Source: Epiperipatus broadwayi
Taxonomy: Eukaryota; Onychophora; Udeonychophora; Euonychophora; Peripatidae
Reading direction: 5' to 3'
Length of the DNA stretch: 64,000 nucleotides
NCBI GenBank assembly: GCA_028023455.1
Contig: JAQFVV010000945.1
Coordinates: 62,001-126,000, forward strand
Shown here: positions 42,040-51,545 of the stretch, piece after piece
How the letters are laid out: each line of letters opens with the position of its first letter
Numbering within the stretch: position 1 is the first letter of the stretch
The notes under the pieces: generated by a model
Databases searched by the model: none
Told to the model about the DNA's origin: nothing
What the model saw: the letters and a program-made list of their open reading frames with translations, nothing else
Position numbers and translations under genes: made by a program

Positions 42040-42400
42040 GATGTGTTTAACCATGTTTTATATATGGATCTAATAGTTAAACTTTTAACAGAAGAGCAAC
42101 ACAGAAACATCATTTCACTCAGTGAAATAGCAAAGGTATATGTTGGAGGTAACAAGAAGGGATAGAAAATGAAATGTGGACAAGAGAACAAACAAATATT
42201 TTTAATATCATTTAAAGAATTAAAAGACTAAAACAGAGCTTTCCTAAAAGTAATAATATATGGACAGTTAAAGTCTAAACTGGATCCCAAAAGACTGTAT
42301 AACCTAGGTAAAAACTCATGCAAAAAAAATGGGTGGAATATGAAAGTTAGCCACTACAGTGTGGAGAATAGCTAAAGCTTAGAGAAAAGGAATTGGAGAG
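42040..42400 (+). pseudogene. LINE family B C-terminal fragment
   Basis: The plus strand carries FYIWI-like TTTATATATGGATCT, ACAGAAGAGCAACACAGAAA, GGAGGTAACAAGAAGGGATA and CAAGAGAACAAACA. These correspond word for word to 44.70-44.87 and 47.46-47.60 kb, and in protein terms to the post-RT region read on the minus strand at 61.4-61.8 kb (TTQRSMLRCMLGVTRRN ... WVREQTGV). Frames are broken. The minus-strand ORF at 41907-42191 is antisense to it and not a gene. Confidence 0.5.
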
Positions 42401-42618
42401 ATGGTCATCCTGCGATGATTCAGTAATGGTTGAAAATGATGATATTGATGATATGGAATACTGGGAAAATGTTTGCATTCTCCAGATTTCTTTTTTATTA
42501 TATTGCAAAAAAATATTTTTCATTGTTTAATTAGTAAATAAAACAAAACATTCAATTTTTCACCTTTTAGCAAAAAAAAAAAAAAAAACCCAACAAAACA
42601 GCAAACTATTGTATATAC

Positions 42619-43110
42619 CAGGGGTGGGCAATTGTTTTGGCTTGTGGACCACATAGATTGGTGGAGGGCCGCATCAGGGGCCACTTTGTGGAAGCGAAGG
42701 TTAACGGAGGGCCGCATCTTTTTTTCATGACACAATAAACACACTGCTTTATTCCCTGTATTACCAAAGAAATATTTGTTTGTTCATTTTTCATTAAACA
42801 CATGACATTCATTACCAATTTTACATTTTTTTGGAGCATTCATGGTTTCACAAAAGTTGGAAATATATATATTTGCTAATGCAAAGACAAAATTGAAATT
42901 AATCAGATCAACTGGAAAAGCACTGCACATCGTATCTACACTGTGCATGTATATTGATGTGGCCATTCTAGTGGAAAATATGAGATGAATATTCGATCAT
43001 GCAACAGGAAATCTCAGTCCAAGGTGGATTTTTCTGATTGTCTTGGAGGGCTGCATAAAAACTCTTAGCGGGCCGCATGTGGCCCTCGGGCTGCTATTTG
43101 ACCACCCCTG
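42619..43110. mobile_element. non-autonomous hAT element with 8 bp target duplication
   Basis: It starts CAGGGGTGGGCAATTG and ends CAATTTGACC-like ...TTTGACCACCCCTG, a classic hAT terminal inverted repeat. Exact duplications of GTATATAC flank it (42611-42618 and 43111-43118). Length 492 bp. Subterminal GGGCCGCAT words point inward on both sides, as in many hAT MITEs. There is no intact transposase. The ORFs inside (42520-42966, minus) are by-products. Confidence 0.9.
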
Positions 43111-43139
43111 GTATATACACAATATTACATTTCAATTGT

Positions 43140-43370
43140 CCTGCAATCTTCCTCAGAACTATGACATAATGATAAATAAAATAAAATAAATAACTAAATG
43201 CAAACAATAAAATTAAAAAAAATACAGAAAAACAACATATAATAAAATAAAATATAACAAAACATAATAAAACTGAGATAGATTAAATATGATGTAATGA
43301 AATCAAAAGCAATATTTATACAGTTATTTATTTTATTTATCAAATATTTGAAAACAGGCATTCTTCATAT
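43140..43370. other. spacer with decayed family-3 motif
   Basis: The minus strand of 43135-43170 reads AGTTCTGAGGAAGATTGCAG then GACAATTGAAA, a family-3 hammerhead-like relic. (AATAA)-rich filler follows to 43340. Confidence 0.35.
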
Positions 43371-43374
43371 ACCT

Positions 43375-43700
43375 GGAGCTTAATTGTAAATATAGGGGGT
43401 TTGAACACAGACTTTCAAGTACCCTTCAACTATACACACTATCTCATACCACTGATATACATGATCACACACATGCAGAAAAAATAAATAATCACCAATA
43501 TACATATTTTATGCACTGGTTATATATAAAAGTGGAAGATGATAATCTGGACTAACTGATGAGTGCTGGTTCAGCATGAAATACATATATTGGTGATTAT
43601 TTTTTCTGCACGTGTGTGGTCATGTGTATCAGTGGTATAACATAGTGTGGATAGTTGAAGGGTGTTTGAAAGTCTGTGTTCAAATCCCCTATATTTTGTT
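43375..43700. repeat. inverted pair of family-1 ribozyme repeats (copy J)
   Basis: Left arm on the minus strand (43375-43512: TTGAACACAGACTTTCAAGT, AATAATCACCAATATACATA), right unit on the plus strand (43513-43700). The left arm is cut within the ribozyme (TTTTATGCACTGG). The right unit is complete, ending GTTTGAAAGTCTGTGTTCAA then ATCCCCTATA. Confidence 0.65.
43540..43603 (+). ncRNA. hammerhead ribozyme, family 1 copy J, intact core
   Basis: ACTAA (43551-43555) pairs with TTGGT (43590-43594) with one G-U. The core CTGATGA is at 43556-43562. Helix II is GTGCTG-GTT-CAGCAT (six pairs, one G-U). GAAA is at 43578-43581 and helix III AUACAUAU follows. GATAATC (43541-43547) pairs with GATTATT (43595-43601). 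Of all copies this one has the longest helices and all invariant bases. Confidence 0.75.
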
Positions 43701-44440
43701 TATCATTATATTATAGCACTGAAAAAGACTGCAGGTCGGTCAAAACGTAAAATTGTATGTACATGTATACAATAAACATTTTTTTGCTAAAAAGTGTTCA
43801 AAGGAAGATGGAAAAATAGAATATATATAAAATATTACAGCAAAATAAAGAAAGTGGTGGATTTAGCAACATTTGTGACAACAAAACATTATTTTATTGA
43901 TGCTTCTAATTATCTCTTAATTAAGATTGAGAGGAAGCACTCAGGCGGGGTATAACATATATATACATATCTAGCACTTTTCTTTAGAATTTTTCTCAAA
44001 TTTTCAACGATGTCTGAAATAGGAAATGACGTAGGCACTACTGAAAAGAATAGTAGCTGGGAAATTTTCTTTTTACAATTAATAGTAATATATTAATTAT
44101 TTCATTAACACACAGATTAATCAATCCTTGAGATAAAAAAGACTAATCTTATTATCATTAATGATTATCACGAATTGAAAAAAGGAGTTATTATTTAAAA
44201 TATTGCTGATAAATGCAAAGCAAAAATATTCTAATAAATTGGATCCAGGTGTTTTAAGAGAACTTCTCCAATTACTCTTATCTTAATAAAAATAATACTC
44301 TTAACAAGGCTTAAACTCTTTGATTAAAAATAAATAAATAAATTTATAAACATACTGATTTAAAGTAAACACAATGTAAAGTTAATAACCGTAAGTTCAC
44401 GCACACACGCACACATAAAAATAATTTTTATTATTATTAC
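43700..44440. other. intronic spacer
   Basis: GAAAAAGACTGCAGGTCGGT then CAAAACGT at 43722-43748 is another decayed family-3 motif. The rest is AT-rich without recognisable features. Confidence 0.35.
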
Positions 44441-44444
44441 TTAC

Positions 44445-44566
44445 CGTTCGTGACAGATTTCTATCATTTCTTGTAAAGGCATGATAATAGGGACGTTACT
44501 CGGAATATGGTCAAAGATGGCCAATCTTGTATTTTCCTTAAGCGTTTTTTTCAAAAATTCAATAAT
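44445..44566 (-). CDS. class V aminotransferase-like gene, upstream exon
   Basis: This minus-strand exon has acceptor AG at 44568-44567 and donor GT at 44444-44443. It reads IIEFLKKTLKENTRLAIFDH, IPSNVPIIMPLQEMIEICHE, then CG that completes Arg with the exon at 33082 (giving CHER-NVCVLVDGAHA). TRLAIFDHI.SN...P ... E.C..R is the conserved stretch just before the PLP aspartate in isopenicillin N epimerase-like proteins. The first base is in phase 0. In that family about 150 residues precede this segment. I found no exons for them in the 4 kb up to the candidate start exon. The intron to the next exon is about 11.4 kb. Confidence 0.85.
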
Positions 44567-44689
44567 CTATTTTAAAAAAAATAGTTATTAATACCTAAAA
44601 GTATATATATTTAAACCTTATCGTACTTTGTAAATTTATTTCATAACGATAATCTATATCAGTGTGAACCAAAAGTATGGAACTACTTC

Positions 44690-45000
44690 GGTAGAAGTAA
44701 GATGTATTCCCCCTATTTTATATATGGATCTGAGGTTTAAACACTTAATAGAAAAACAAGACAGATTTCTGACCACATAGTGTAGTATGCGGAGATACAC
44801 AATAAGAGAAACCAGAAGGAGCCGAAAGTGAGATACACAGATAAGAGAACAAACAGATATCACTGAGTCAATTAAGATATAACAGATGAACAGTTAAAGT
44901 CTTAAACTGATTCCTGAAAGACTGGAGATGACCCAGAAAAAGACCAAGTGAAAAATGGATGGATGAAATGAAGTTTTCTGAAGTGATGTGAAGTAGATAA
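44690..45000 (+). pseudogene. LINE family B C-terminal fragment
   Basis: TATATGGATCTGAGG, GAAAAACAAGACAGATTTCT, AATAAGAGAAACCAGAAGGA and ACCCAGAAAAAGACCAAGTG correspond to QRFLTT, TIRETRR and PRKRP..KWMDE of the post-RT region. Frames shift several times. The minus-strand ORF at 44654-44863 is antisense. Confidence 0.5.
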
Positions 45001-45060
45001 TCTATGGATTAGAAACATTTGATCAAAAATGGAAAAACCATCATCTGCAGTGAACTAATA

Positions 45061-45236
45061 ATGGATGATGATGATAAATCAAAAATTAAACAACTTTTAA
45101 AAAACTTCTTGCAGAACAAAGGCTTCTCCAACAGTCATTTTCACAAAGAAAATCTAAAAAAGGCATTAATCCATCTAAGAATAGCAAATATCCATTTGCC
45201 AACCAACATTAGACTATTAGCTTGTTTGAGCCATGG
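45061..45236 (+). CDS. unidentified exon-like open frame
   Basis: An ATG-initiated frame reads MDDDDKSKIKQLLKNFLQNK, GFSNSHFHKENLKKALIHLR and ends LPTNIRLLACLSHG. It runs straight into GTAAGT at 45237-45242, a consensus donor. It is charged and helix-like, with balanced codons. No family is recognised. It lies directly after a LINE fragment and antisense to the aminotransferase gene, so it may be a retroelement or captured fragment and not a host exon. Confidence 0.25.
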
Positions 45237-45242
45237 GTAAGT

Positions 45243-45535
45243 CCCCCCCCCCAAAAAAAAAAGATTAGTCTGATTAGAAGTGGACTCAAACTTAGGTTAT
45301 ATGCACTGAAGATGGAAACTCTTTCATTGTATTATGAGCTCTTCATGTGTATGTATATATATATATTGCTATAATACATCTATTACTCCAATATATATAA
45401 TATTGAAGATTGAGACTCATGCCATTATTCAATAAATATTTGAAATATTCCCCAATCTTCTTTTCTTGGTAATTATTATTTTATACTGGGCTGAAAACCA
45501 TTTCATAATATTTTTGTGTCATATTCTCGAATATA
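45243..45535. other. low-complexity spacer
   Basis: A C-run and an A-run at 45243-45262, then (TA)n pieces near 45360 and 45395. Nothing else. Confidence 0.4.
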
Positions 45536-45589
45536 CATATATATTTATACCTTCAAATTGAAACCAATGAAAAGACAAAGCTGGATTTA

Positions 45590-45905
45590 AAAGTAGCTTC
45601 AGCACAATAGTTGATACCCAAGTATTGAGAGAAATTACAGAAAGGACCAATGAATATGATTTGCCTTTATGCTTTGGATTTATAGATTATGAAAAAGTAT
45701 TTCATTTTATAAGCATTTTCACAGTAACCAAAGTGGTTCTTCAAGATTCAGATCCAGGATATTCTCATATACTGAAGAACATTTATCAAAATGCAACAAC
45801 ATTATCAGATTACATGGTGATATTAAAAATATTAATGTTGAGAAATGATTTGATATCTTTAAAACTTTTTATAGCTGTTTTATAAGTATTTTGTAGATTA
45901 AATGG
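45590..45905 (+). pseudogene. LINE family B reverse transcriptase fragment
   Basis: The frame from 45625 reads REITERTNEYDLPLCFGFID, then YEKVFHFISI and DPGYSHILKNIYQNATT. This is the RT segment around the first catalytic region (FVDYEKAFD in better copies). The aspartate of the AFD motif has been lost (KVFHF). It parallels the minus-strand copy at 62291-62539. Confidence 0.65.
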
Positions 45906-46029
45906 AAAGTTAAAAAAATAAACATATATGGAACTGATGTGATTGATTTCAAAATAATGCTGTGGAATTTCAGGAAATACCACAAGAGTTATCAAATGAA
46001 AGTAAAAAAAAAGAATTATAGATATTGAA

Positions 46030-46235
46030 TTAAATATTTCCCATGGACTGTTATTCTAATAAAGAACAAAAAATATGACTTTTATCCATCTAAACAGAGA
46101 TAACCTTTGCCTTTAATGTTGCTAGGAAACTATTCATTACTATTAATATGACAATCTCCCTGATGCTAAATAAGTTTTTTTCATTACCTATAATAGTACT
46201 TTTGTTGGGGTTTATTGTTGAAATAAAAGTAGGCC
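46030..46235 (+). repeat. dispersed repeat D, copy 3
   Basis: TTCTAATAAAGAACAAAAAA, TTATCCATCTAAACAGAGAT, AACCTTTGCCTTTAATGTTG and TTTTGTTGGGGTTTATTGTT match the copies at 9.6 and 31.6 kb. Confidence 0.5.
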
Positions 46236-46239
46236 CTCC

Positions 46240-47455
46240 CTTCCAATATTAAGTTACTTCTACCAAAATACTCCAAACAAGTTTTAACTGTTTCACAAAA
46301 GTAAGGTATGATAGCATTAATTTATAGGTGGCATGATGGTGCTGCAATTGCTACTTTTGTATGTTATTAAAGGGCTTGTATATGTAAATTATGGTGTACG
46401 ACAGGCTGCAGCGATTCTTTCTAAGAAGCTCTCACTTTTAGTCTATTAATTTTAAAAAAATTCCAAAAGATGTCAGCAGTATACAGACCTTTATGGACTT
46501 TTGTCTGTCATTAACAGCACATTCTATTGTTCTAACAAAGCTATAAGTGGTAATTTGTAATTGGCTGGTGCTCACGATTCATTTTCCCTGCCACTAAATG
46601 CCACACATAATGTAATTTTCACTAGTTGTTAATGATTATGACATAATATTTTTGTAAAAAACTTATTATCAAACTAAAAACTATGTCACTAAGGGGATTT
46701 GTCTTTGAAAACATTTCATTTTAAAAAAGGCAGCTCTTAGAAAGGATATGATTATATGTTATAAAAACCGAAAATTACCACCGAAAAGCCATTAGAGGCT
46801 AAAAAGAAAATCATTTTTGTAAAAACTGTATGTAAAATATTATAATAACAATAATATTTTAACTTATAGATTTTTTTTGTTTCTTTGATGATAACTAATT
46901 CTAAATATATCATTTTTTAATAACAAAAAATTCTAATATCTAATATTTTAGTCTTTTAACTTTTTGAATAGCTACTATGAAGCCAATAAAGATATTTGCC
47001 TTTGTTATTGGTGAGACCTTTAGTTAGATATTTAATTACACAATTTTAAAACATTAATTTTTCATGTTTTAGAATTTTAATTATTAGAAGGCTTAAATAT
47101 TTATAATATAGTCAATAAATGAATCTTATAATATATGTAAAGAAGATTTAATTGCACCCAAAAAGAAATTAAATATGGCATCACAGTAAAAATATTCATT
47201 GTTAGAATCTTTCCAAAAATTTGGGAGTCAGGTTTGATACTGAAAGAATTAATTCTGTTATTAATTGTATTCACTATGTTTTCACTTAAATTTATAATTG
47301 TGATCATGGTATTTATAATTATTATTTTTTAATTCATGATTGTCAAATCTTTATTTTCTTCTTAGGAAATAAAGATTGAAATAACAATATTAAAAGGAAT
47401 TATGTCTATGTATTTGAGACATAAGCTTTTAATTTACCAGTTTTTACATATCAAA
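46240..47455. other. AT-rich intronic spacer
   Basis: I searched the minus strand here for the missing N-terminal aminotransferase exons (NHGSFG-like motif) and saw none. No other feature is recognised. Confidence 0.4.
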
Positions 47456-47459
47456 GTAA

Positions 47460-47720
47460 GATTTGAATATTTAACAGAAGAGTAATAAAGAGACTTCAAA
47501 AACTACTCAGTAAAGTAAGGAAAGATGAATGTTGGACGTAGCAAGAAGAAATGGAACGCAAAATACATGGGAGAGAGAACAAACAGATATTGAGACCACT
47601 GAGACAATTAAAAGTATTGAAATGGAGCTAAAAGAGATGATAATAAATGGATAAGTGAGTCTTAAGTTAGATTACAAGAGATTGAAAAAGATGTAGGTAG
47701 AGACCACACTATAAGTTGAA
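47460..47720 (+). pseudogene. LINE family B C-terminal fragment
   Basis: GAATATTTAACAGAAGAGTA, GTTGGACGTAGCAAGAAGAA, GAGAGAACAAACAGATATTG and AGAGATTGAAAAAGATGTAG repeat the order seen at 42.04 and 44.70 kb. Frames are broken. Confidence 0.45.
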
Positions 47721-47768
47721 TAAAGAAAATAAGAAAACTTCTTTGTCTAATGTGACTATGGATCAAAC

Positions 47769-47895
47769 AAACTAATTTAAATTTATGTCAAGCATTGGTG
47801 GCCTAATGGTTAGCATAGCTGCCTTCCAAGCAGCTGGCCTGGGTTCGCTTCCCGGTCAACACTTTGACATATATAAAAAAAACTAATTTAAATTT
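47769..47895 (+). repeat. tRNA-Gly-like SINE with 16 bp target-site duplication
   Basis: The body 47785-47879 is 95 bp: ATGTCAAGCATTGGTGGCC, AATGGTTAGCATAGCTGCC, TTCCAAGCAGCTGGCC, GGGTTCGCTTCCCGG and CACTTTGACATATATAAAAA. Exact duplications AAACTAATTTAAATTT lie at 47769-47784 and 47880-47895. Box A and box B are intact. The element is just the tRNA-like head plus an A-rich tail, with no body. Confidence 0.85.
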
Positions 47896-47899
47896 GGGG

Positions 47900-48600
47900 A
47901 AATCTTTACCCTACAATGAAATAATAATGATTGAAAATACATTGTACAAAATGTTTTAATATTCATTATTTAATAAAAATCTCTACAAATTTTTTAGATA
48001 TACAAACAAAACTATTTTTATTTTTACTTTTAGAAAAACTTTTTTACTTTTCCTTATACTTTTAATAGTGGTTTAATATTAATAATAAAATAATGGTTAA
48101 AAATGTATTAAAAGTAAAAATTATATAATATTCATTGAAAAGAGAAAGTTATATATTTATTCTCTTTAAATTATTAGTTTTATATACAGTGAAAAAATAT
48201 TCATTATATAAAGAGAAAATTATATAATATTTATTTTACTTAAACTGTTAGTTTTATATTTTATAGTTTTAAAAAAATTAATGCTGACATTTTTATATAT
48301 ATAAAGAATTTTCTTTCCCTCTTTTAACAAGATAAAATAAATTTGAAATTAAATTAATATTTTTTTTTAAATCACCACATAAGCTTTTATTTGTTTTCAA
48401 TTTTTAATAAAATATTTATATTAAAACTGCAAATAGTTTTATCTTTTAACAAAACAAAAAAACTTTTTTATAAAAGGCTATTATTTTAAAATTAAAATAA
48501 AAATATAAAAGAAAATTAAAAAGTACTTTTATTCACATAAATGCATTAAAATGTTACAAATAAAAATGTGGGGTACTCATGTTTAAAAGTCCTATTATTG
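47900..48600. other. AT-rich intronic spacer
   Basis: Nearly pure A/T filler with repeated TTATATAATATT words (48120-48240). No gene signals. Confidence 0.4.
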
Positions 48601-48609
48601 AGTACTTAC

Positions 48610-48642
48610 ACATTTTCTGTCCCACTGCTTCTTATCAGCCAT
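48610..48642 (-). CDS. candidate first coding exon, class V aminotransferase-like gene
   Basis: The minus strand reads ATG then MADKKQWDRKC in eleven codons, followed directly by GTAAGT, a consensus donor at 48609-48604. The start is preceded by AATCTAA and about 50 bases of plausible leader. Proteins of this group often open with a short charged stretch and a W.R motif before the F/Y.NHG.FG region. Phase 0 at the donor fits the phase of the exon at 44566, but about 150 residues would be missing between them. Very short exons give little evidence, so this could be chance or another gene. Confidence 0.35.
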
Positions 48643-49029
48643 TTAGATTTAAATTATAACGGTAATTATACAACTTCACAGACCTACAATTGGCAATGAA
48701 GGAAAAAAAAATGTTTAATTTTCTTTTAATTATATTTACACTTAACCTTAACCCTAATCCCAACCCTAAGTCAATATTATATATTTTCTTTTATTTCCAG
48801 TTGTAGGCCCTTGAAACTGAATAATTATTTTTATAACATAAAACAAAATGTCTGACAAGAAGTAGTTGGACAAAAAATATATAGGTATCTGTTACTTTTA
48901 TCAGTTTTAATGGGCTTCTTTATGAGCAAGAATTATAATATAATATTTTTAGTTTAAGATTCTTTACTCCAGGCTTTTATTTTTGATGCCAGATTACTAA
49001 GAATAGTATGTAAGGTGAAGAATATATAT
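48643..49029. other. spacer, possible upstream region
   Basis: Degenerate telomere-like AACCTTAACCCTAATCCCA lies at 48743-48775. No TATA box is in a convincing place for the minus-strand gene. Confidence 0.3.
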
Positions 49030-49925
49030 AAAATACAGGCCACACTATTAATTTTGATGACGCTAAGGTTGTCTTCTTTAAGAGAAATGAAATAGAAGGA
49101 ATTAAAAAATCTTTATTATTAAAAATTCATGATTCTGAAGCAATTAACTTATTTACAAGTTCTTTCAATATTAAGGGTGTAAAGGAGGTAAGTGGAATTG
49201 TGGGTAATGTTTAGTTTAAATATGCTATTTTGTAATTCTTTCCAAACAAGAAGTCTGCTTGTAGTAGCAAAACCATTGGTAGTGTTTTAGAATTTGCTTT
49301 TTGGCCAGTCTGGTTGAGTTGTGAATTTGGGGTAATTTTGATTATTTATTGACTGGTTTAACTTGTGCTTTTAATGTTTATAAATATATATTACTTTTTA
49401 GTGCAATTATGCAAATACAAGTGTTTCTTTAAAATATTTTTTTTATTTTATACTTTTTGGGATTATATAGTTACAGAAATTAAAAATGAAAAAAAGTTTA
49501 GCTACAAAAGAATATACATGTAAATGGAAAAATATGGGTGATTCATTTTCTAAATTATGTAAGGAAGGAATAGGAAATATTAGGCATTTGTTAATTGAAT
49601 GTAAATGCTTGAAAACAGAAAGGGTACATATAATGAAGTTGTGGAAAAATAAATATGAAAAGAGTGATTATACAGAAAGTTAATTATTGGTTTTTATGCT
49701 GGGTTTGGGAAAAGATAAGAGGGATTTAGATATAAAGGTTATAGAGTTGACAAAGATTATGTTGTGGAAATGGGATAGAGCAGATTATGGGTAAATTTAC
49801 AGGGGGGATGTAAAATAAAGTGGATAACAGGTTTATCTGGGCATAATTGCTGAGATATTCTTGACTTCATTTAAGGAGAAGCCATAATACATCACATCAT
49901 ATCACATCACATCCCATATAAAATT
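49030..49925 (+). pseudogene. LINE family A 3' part with CATCACA tail
   Basis: Broken plus-strand frames read DDAKVVFFKRNEIEGIKKSL (49055-49115), SACSSKTIGSVLEFAFWPVW (near 49250-49310) and LCKEGIGNIRHLLIECKCLK (49555-49615), then FMLGLGKDKRDLD after a stop. It ends with GGAGAAGCCATAATACATCA and repeated CATCACAT units to about 49915. This is the best-preserved family A copy in the window. The reverse transcriptase core is absent. Confidence 0.65.
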
Positions 49926-49929
49926 ATAT

Positions 49930-50845
49930 ATATATGAATTTGTTACTATTATTTTGTGAACTCTAACAAAATACATTGGCATTGAGAGTCCATATTTACC
50001 CTTTGATCATTTCAGTTGTTATCTTTGGTGCTCATTTGATAGTTTTGTATTCATTTGATCATAAAATGTGGAAGTAATATATATATATATTGATTTATTA
50101 ATTACAAAAAAAATCTAAAGATGTCAGCATAATACAGTGAACATAATATTAATGCATTGACAATTCCAATGACTGATAATTCCGTTACACTTTTGAAAAT
50201 GAAAACATATATTTTCCATATTTTGTTTATACATTTTTGATCACTTTTGCAAAATATTTATGAATATTTATTTTTTGAGATTATTTATGATTAAAGTAAG
50301 ATTTTATTTGAAAATATTCATTTTTAAAAGAAGTCAAGTTGAAAAGTATACTAATGCAAAGCAAGAAGTTGTGATTGGTTGAAAATGAATGCCTCACAAC
50401 TACCATGGTAGTTATATTTTGTCATTTTATTAAAAGTTATAGGTTGAATTTTAAAACTTAAAACAGAATTTCATAGACTTATAAATTCTTAACCACAATT
50501 ATTCAAATTTTAGATGTGGGGTCAAATAAATTTTCTTCAGTACACAACATACTTTTATCAGCTAGTGTGGCAATTACAGATTGATACAAATTATTGTTCT
50601 GATTGTATACTTCCATTTATTATACTGTGCTCCCAATGCACACTAGTGAAGCTATATTTAAATTATGTTTTATTCTGGCTTAGCACTTTCAGGGCACATT
50701 TGCTCCATACTCATAGCTGTGTTGTTCTTAATCTTCCATTTATTACTTTTTTCTATATTGCAAAATTAAAATATTATTTTTAAAAATGATTTTCATTTGT
50801 AAACTCACATTTTTAGAAAATAATTTGAATTTCTTAAAAATATAA
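49930..50845. other. AT-rich spacer
   Basis: The open frame at 50514-50783 has no recognisable domain or splice context. No repeat was identified. Confidence 0.35.
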
Positions 50846-50847
50846 TG

Positions 50848-50962
50848 AAGAATGCAGTCAAGTATTGTTAGCCGAGAGGTCTTGCAAGCAAGTAGTTGGC
50901 TGCAGACAGTTGTGGGTTTGCATCCTGGCCAATGCTATGACATAGGAAAAAAAAGAATGCAG
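50848..50962 (+). repeat. tRNA-Gly-like SINE with target-site duplication
   Basis: TCAAGTATTGTTAGCCGAGA, GTTGGCTGCAGACAG and GTGGGTTTGCATCCTGGCC are followed by AATGCTATGACATAGGAAAA. AAGAATGCAG at 50848-50857 and 50953-50962 is a 10 bp target-site duplication. It is more diverged than the copies at 18.46 and 47.79 kb. Confidence 0.75.
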
Positions 50963-51015
50963 ATTAATTTGTTAAAATAAAAAGATAAAATTGATAATTC
51001 AAGTGGGCACTAACA

Positions 51016-51545
51016 TAGGGTAACCAGACTGGTTTGATCAAAAATTGGGACATAACCAATCATTTTTACAGCATTGTGTCCTTTCTTTCTTTATAAAACT
51101 CCATTACTATGCATATTCATAATTGAAAGTACATTTCCTCTTTGGCATGTTTCCTAGGATTACTAATATTCCTATTAATTTTATCACTATAGAACATTAA
51201 TATTAACAAAGAAAATGTAAAACTACACTGTCAATCAAAGCAGGTGCAAGAGCAGTTCAAATTTTAGCCTACAGAAATCCAACTGCACATGCTCCAAGGC
51301 AAGGTTGAATGCAAGAGTGCATCTAGCTTGAGAACCTTGCCATATAGCATAATAGCAAGCTTTGTTTTGGTGTTGGAATTTATAAGAAGTTCTTATAATA
51401 TTACTGTAGAGATTGAAAGGGATATAGAGGGCCAAGAAACTCATTTTGCAATGAATTATTTATGTAAAATAAATAATAATTATGAGTATTTGAAAATTGG
51501 GACATACAATGGTCCCAAAAAAAATTGGGATGTCTGGTCACCCTA
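51016..51545. mobile_element. non-autonomous hAT element with 8 bp target duplication
   Basis: It begins TAGGGTAACCAGAC and ends GTCTGGTCACCCTA, with inner AAAATTGGGACATA and AAAAATTGGGATGT also inverted. Duplications CACTAACA (51008-51015) and CACTAAAA (51546-51553) agree at seven of eight bases. Length 530 bp, unrelated in sequence to the element at 42.6 kb. The ORFs at 51235-51561 lie within it and are not genes. Confidence 0.85.

Noticed and set aside
42520-42966. Three minus-strand frames
   Set aside because: They lie inside the hAT MITE and arise from its low-stop composition; no transposase motif.
48743-48775. Telomere-like AACCCTAA words
   Set aside because: Only about four degenerate units, inside a gene-flanking spacer; too short for an interstitial telomere claim.
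49039-49190. Possible host exon with acceptor CAG and donor GTAAGT
   Set aside because: The same frame continues past the donor into protein words of the LINE family A copy, so the splice signals are probably chance.
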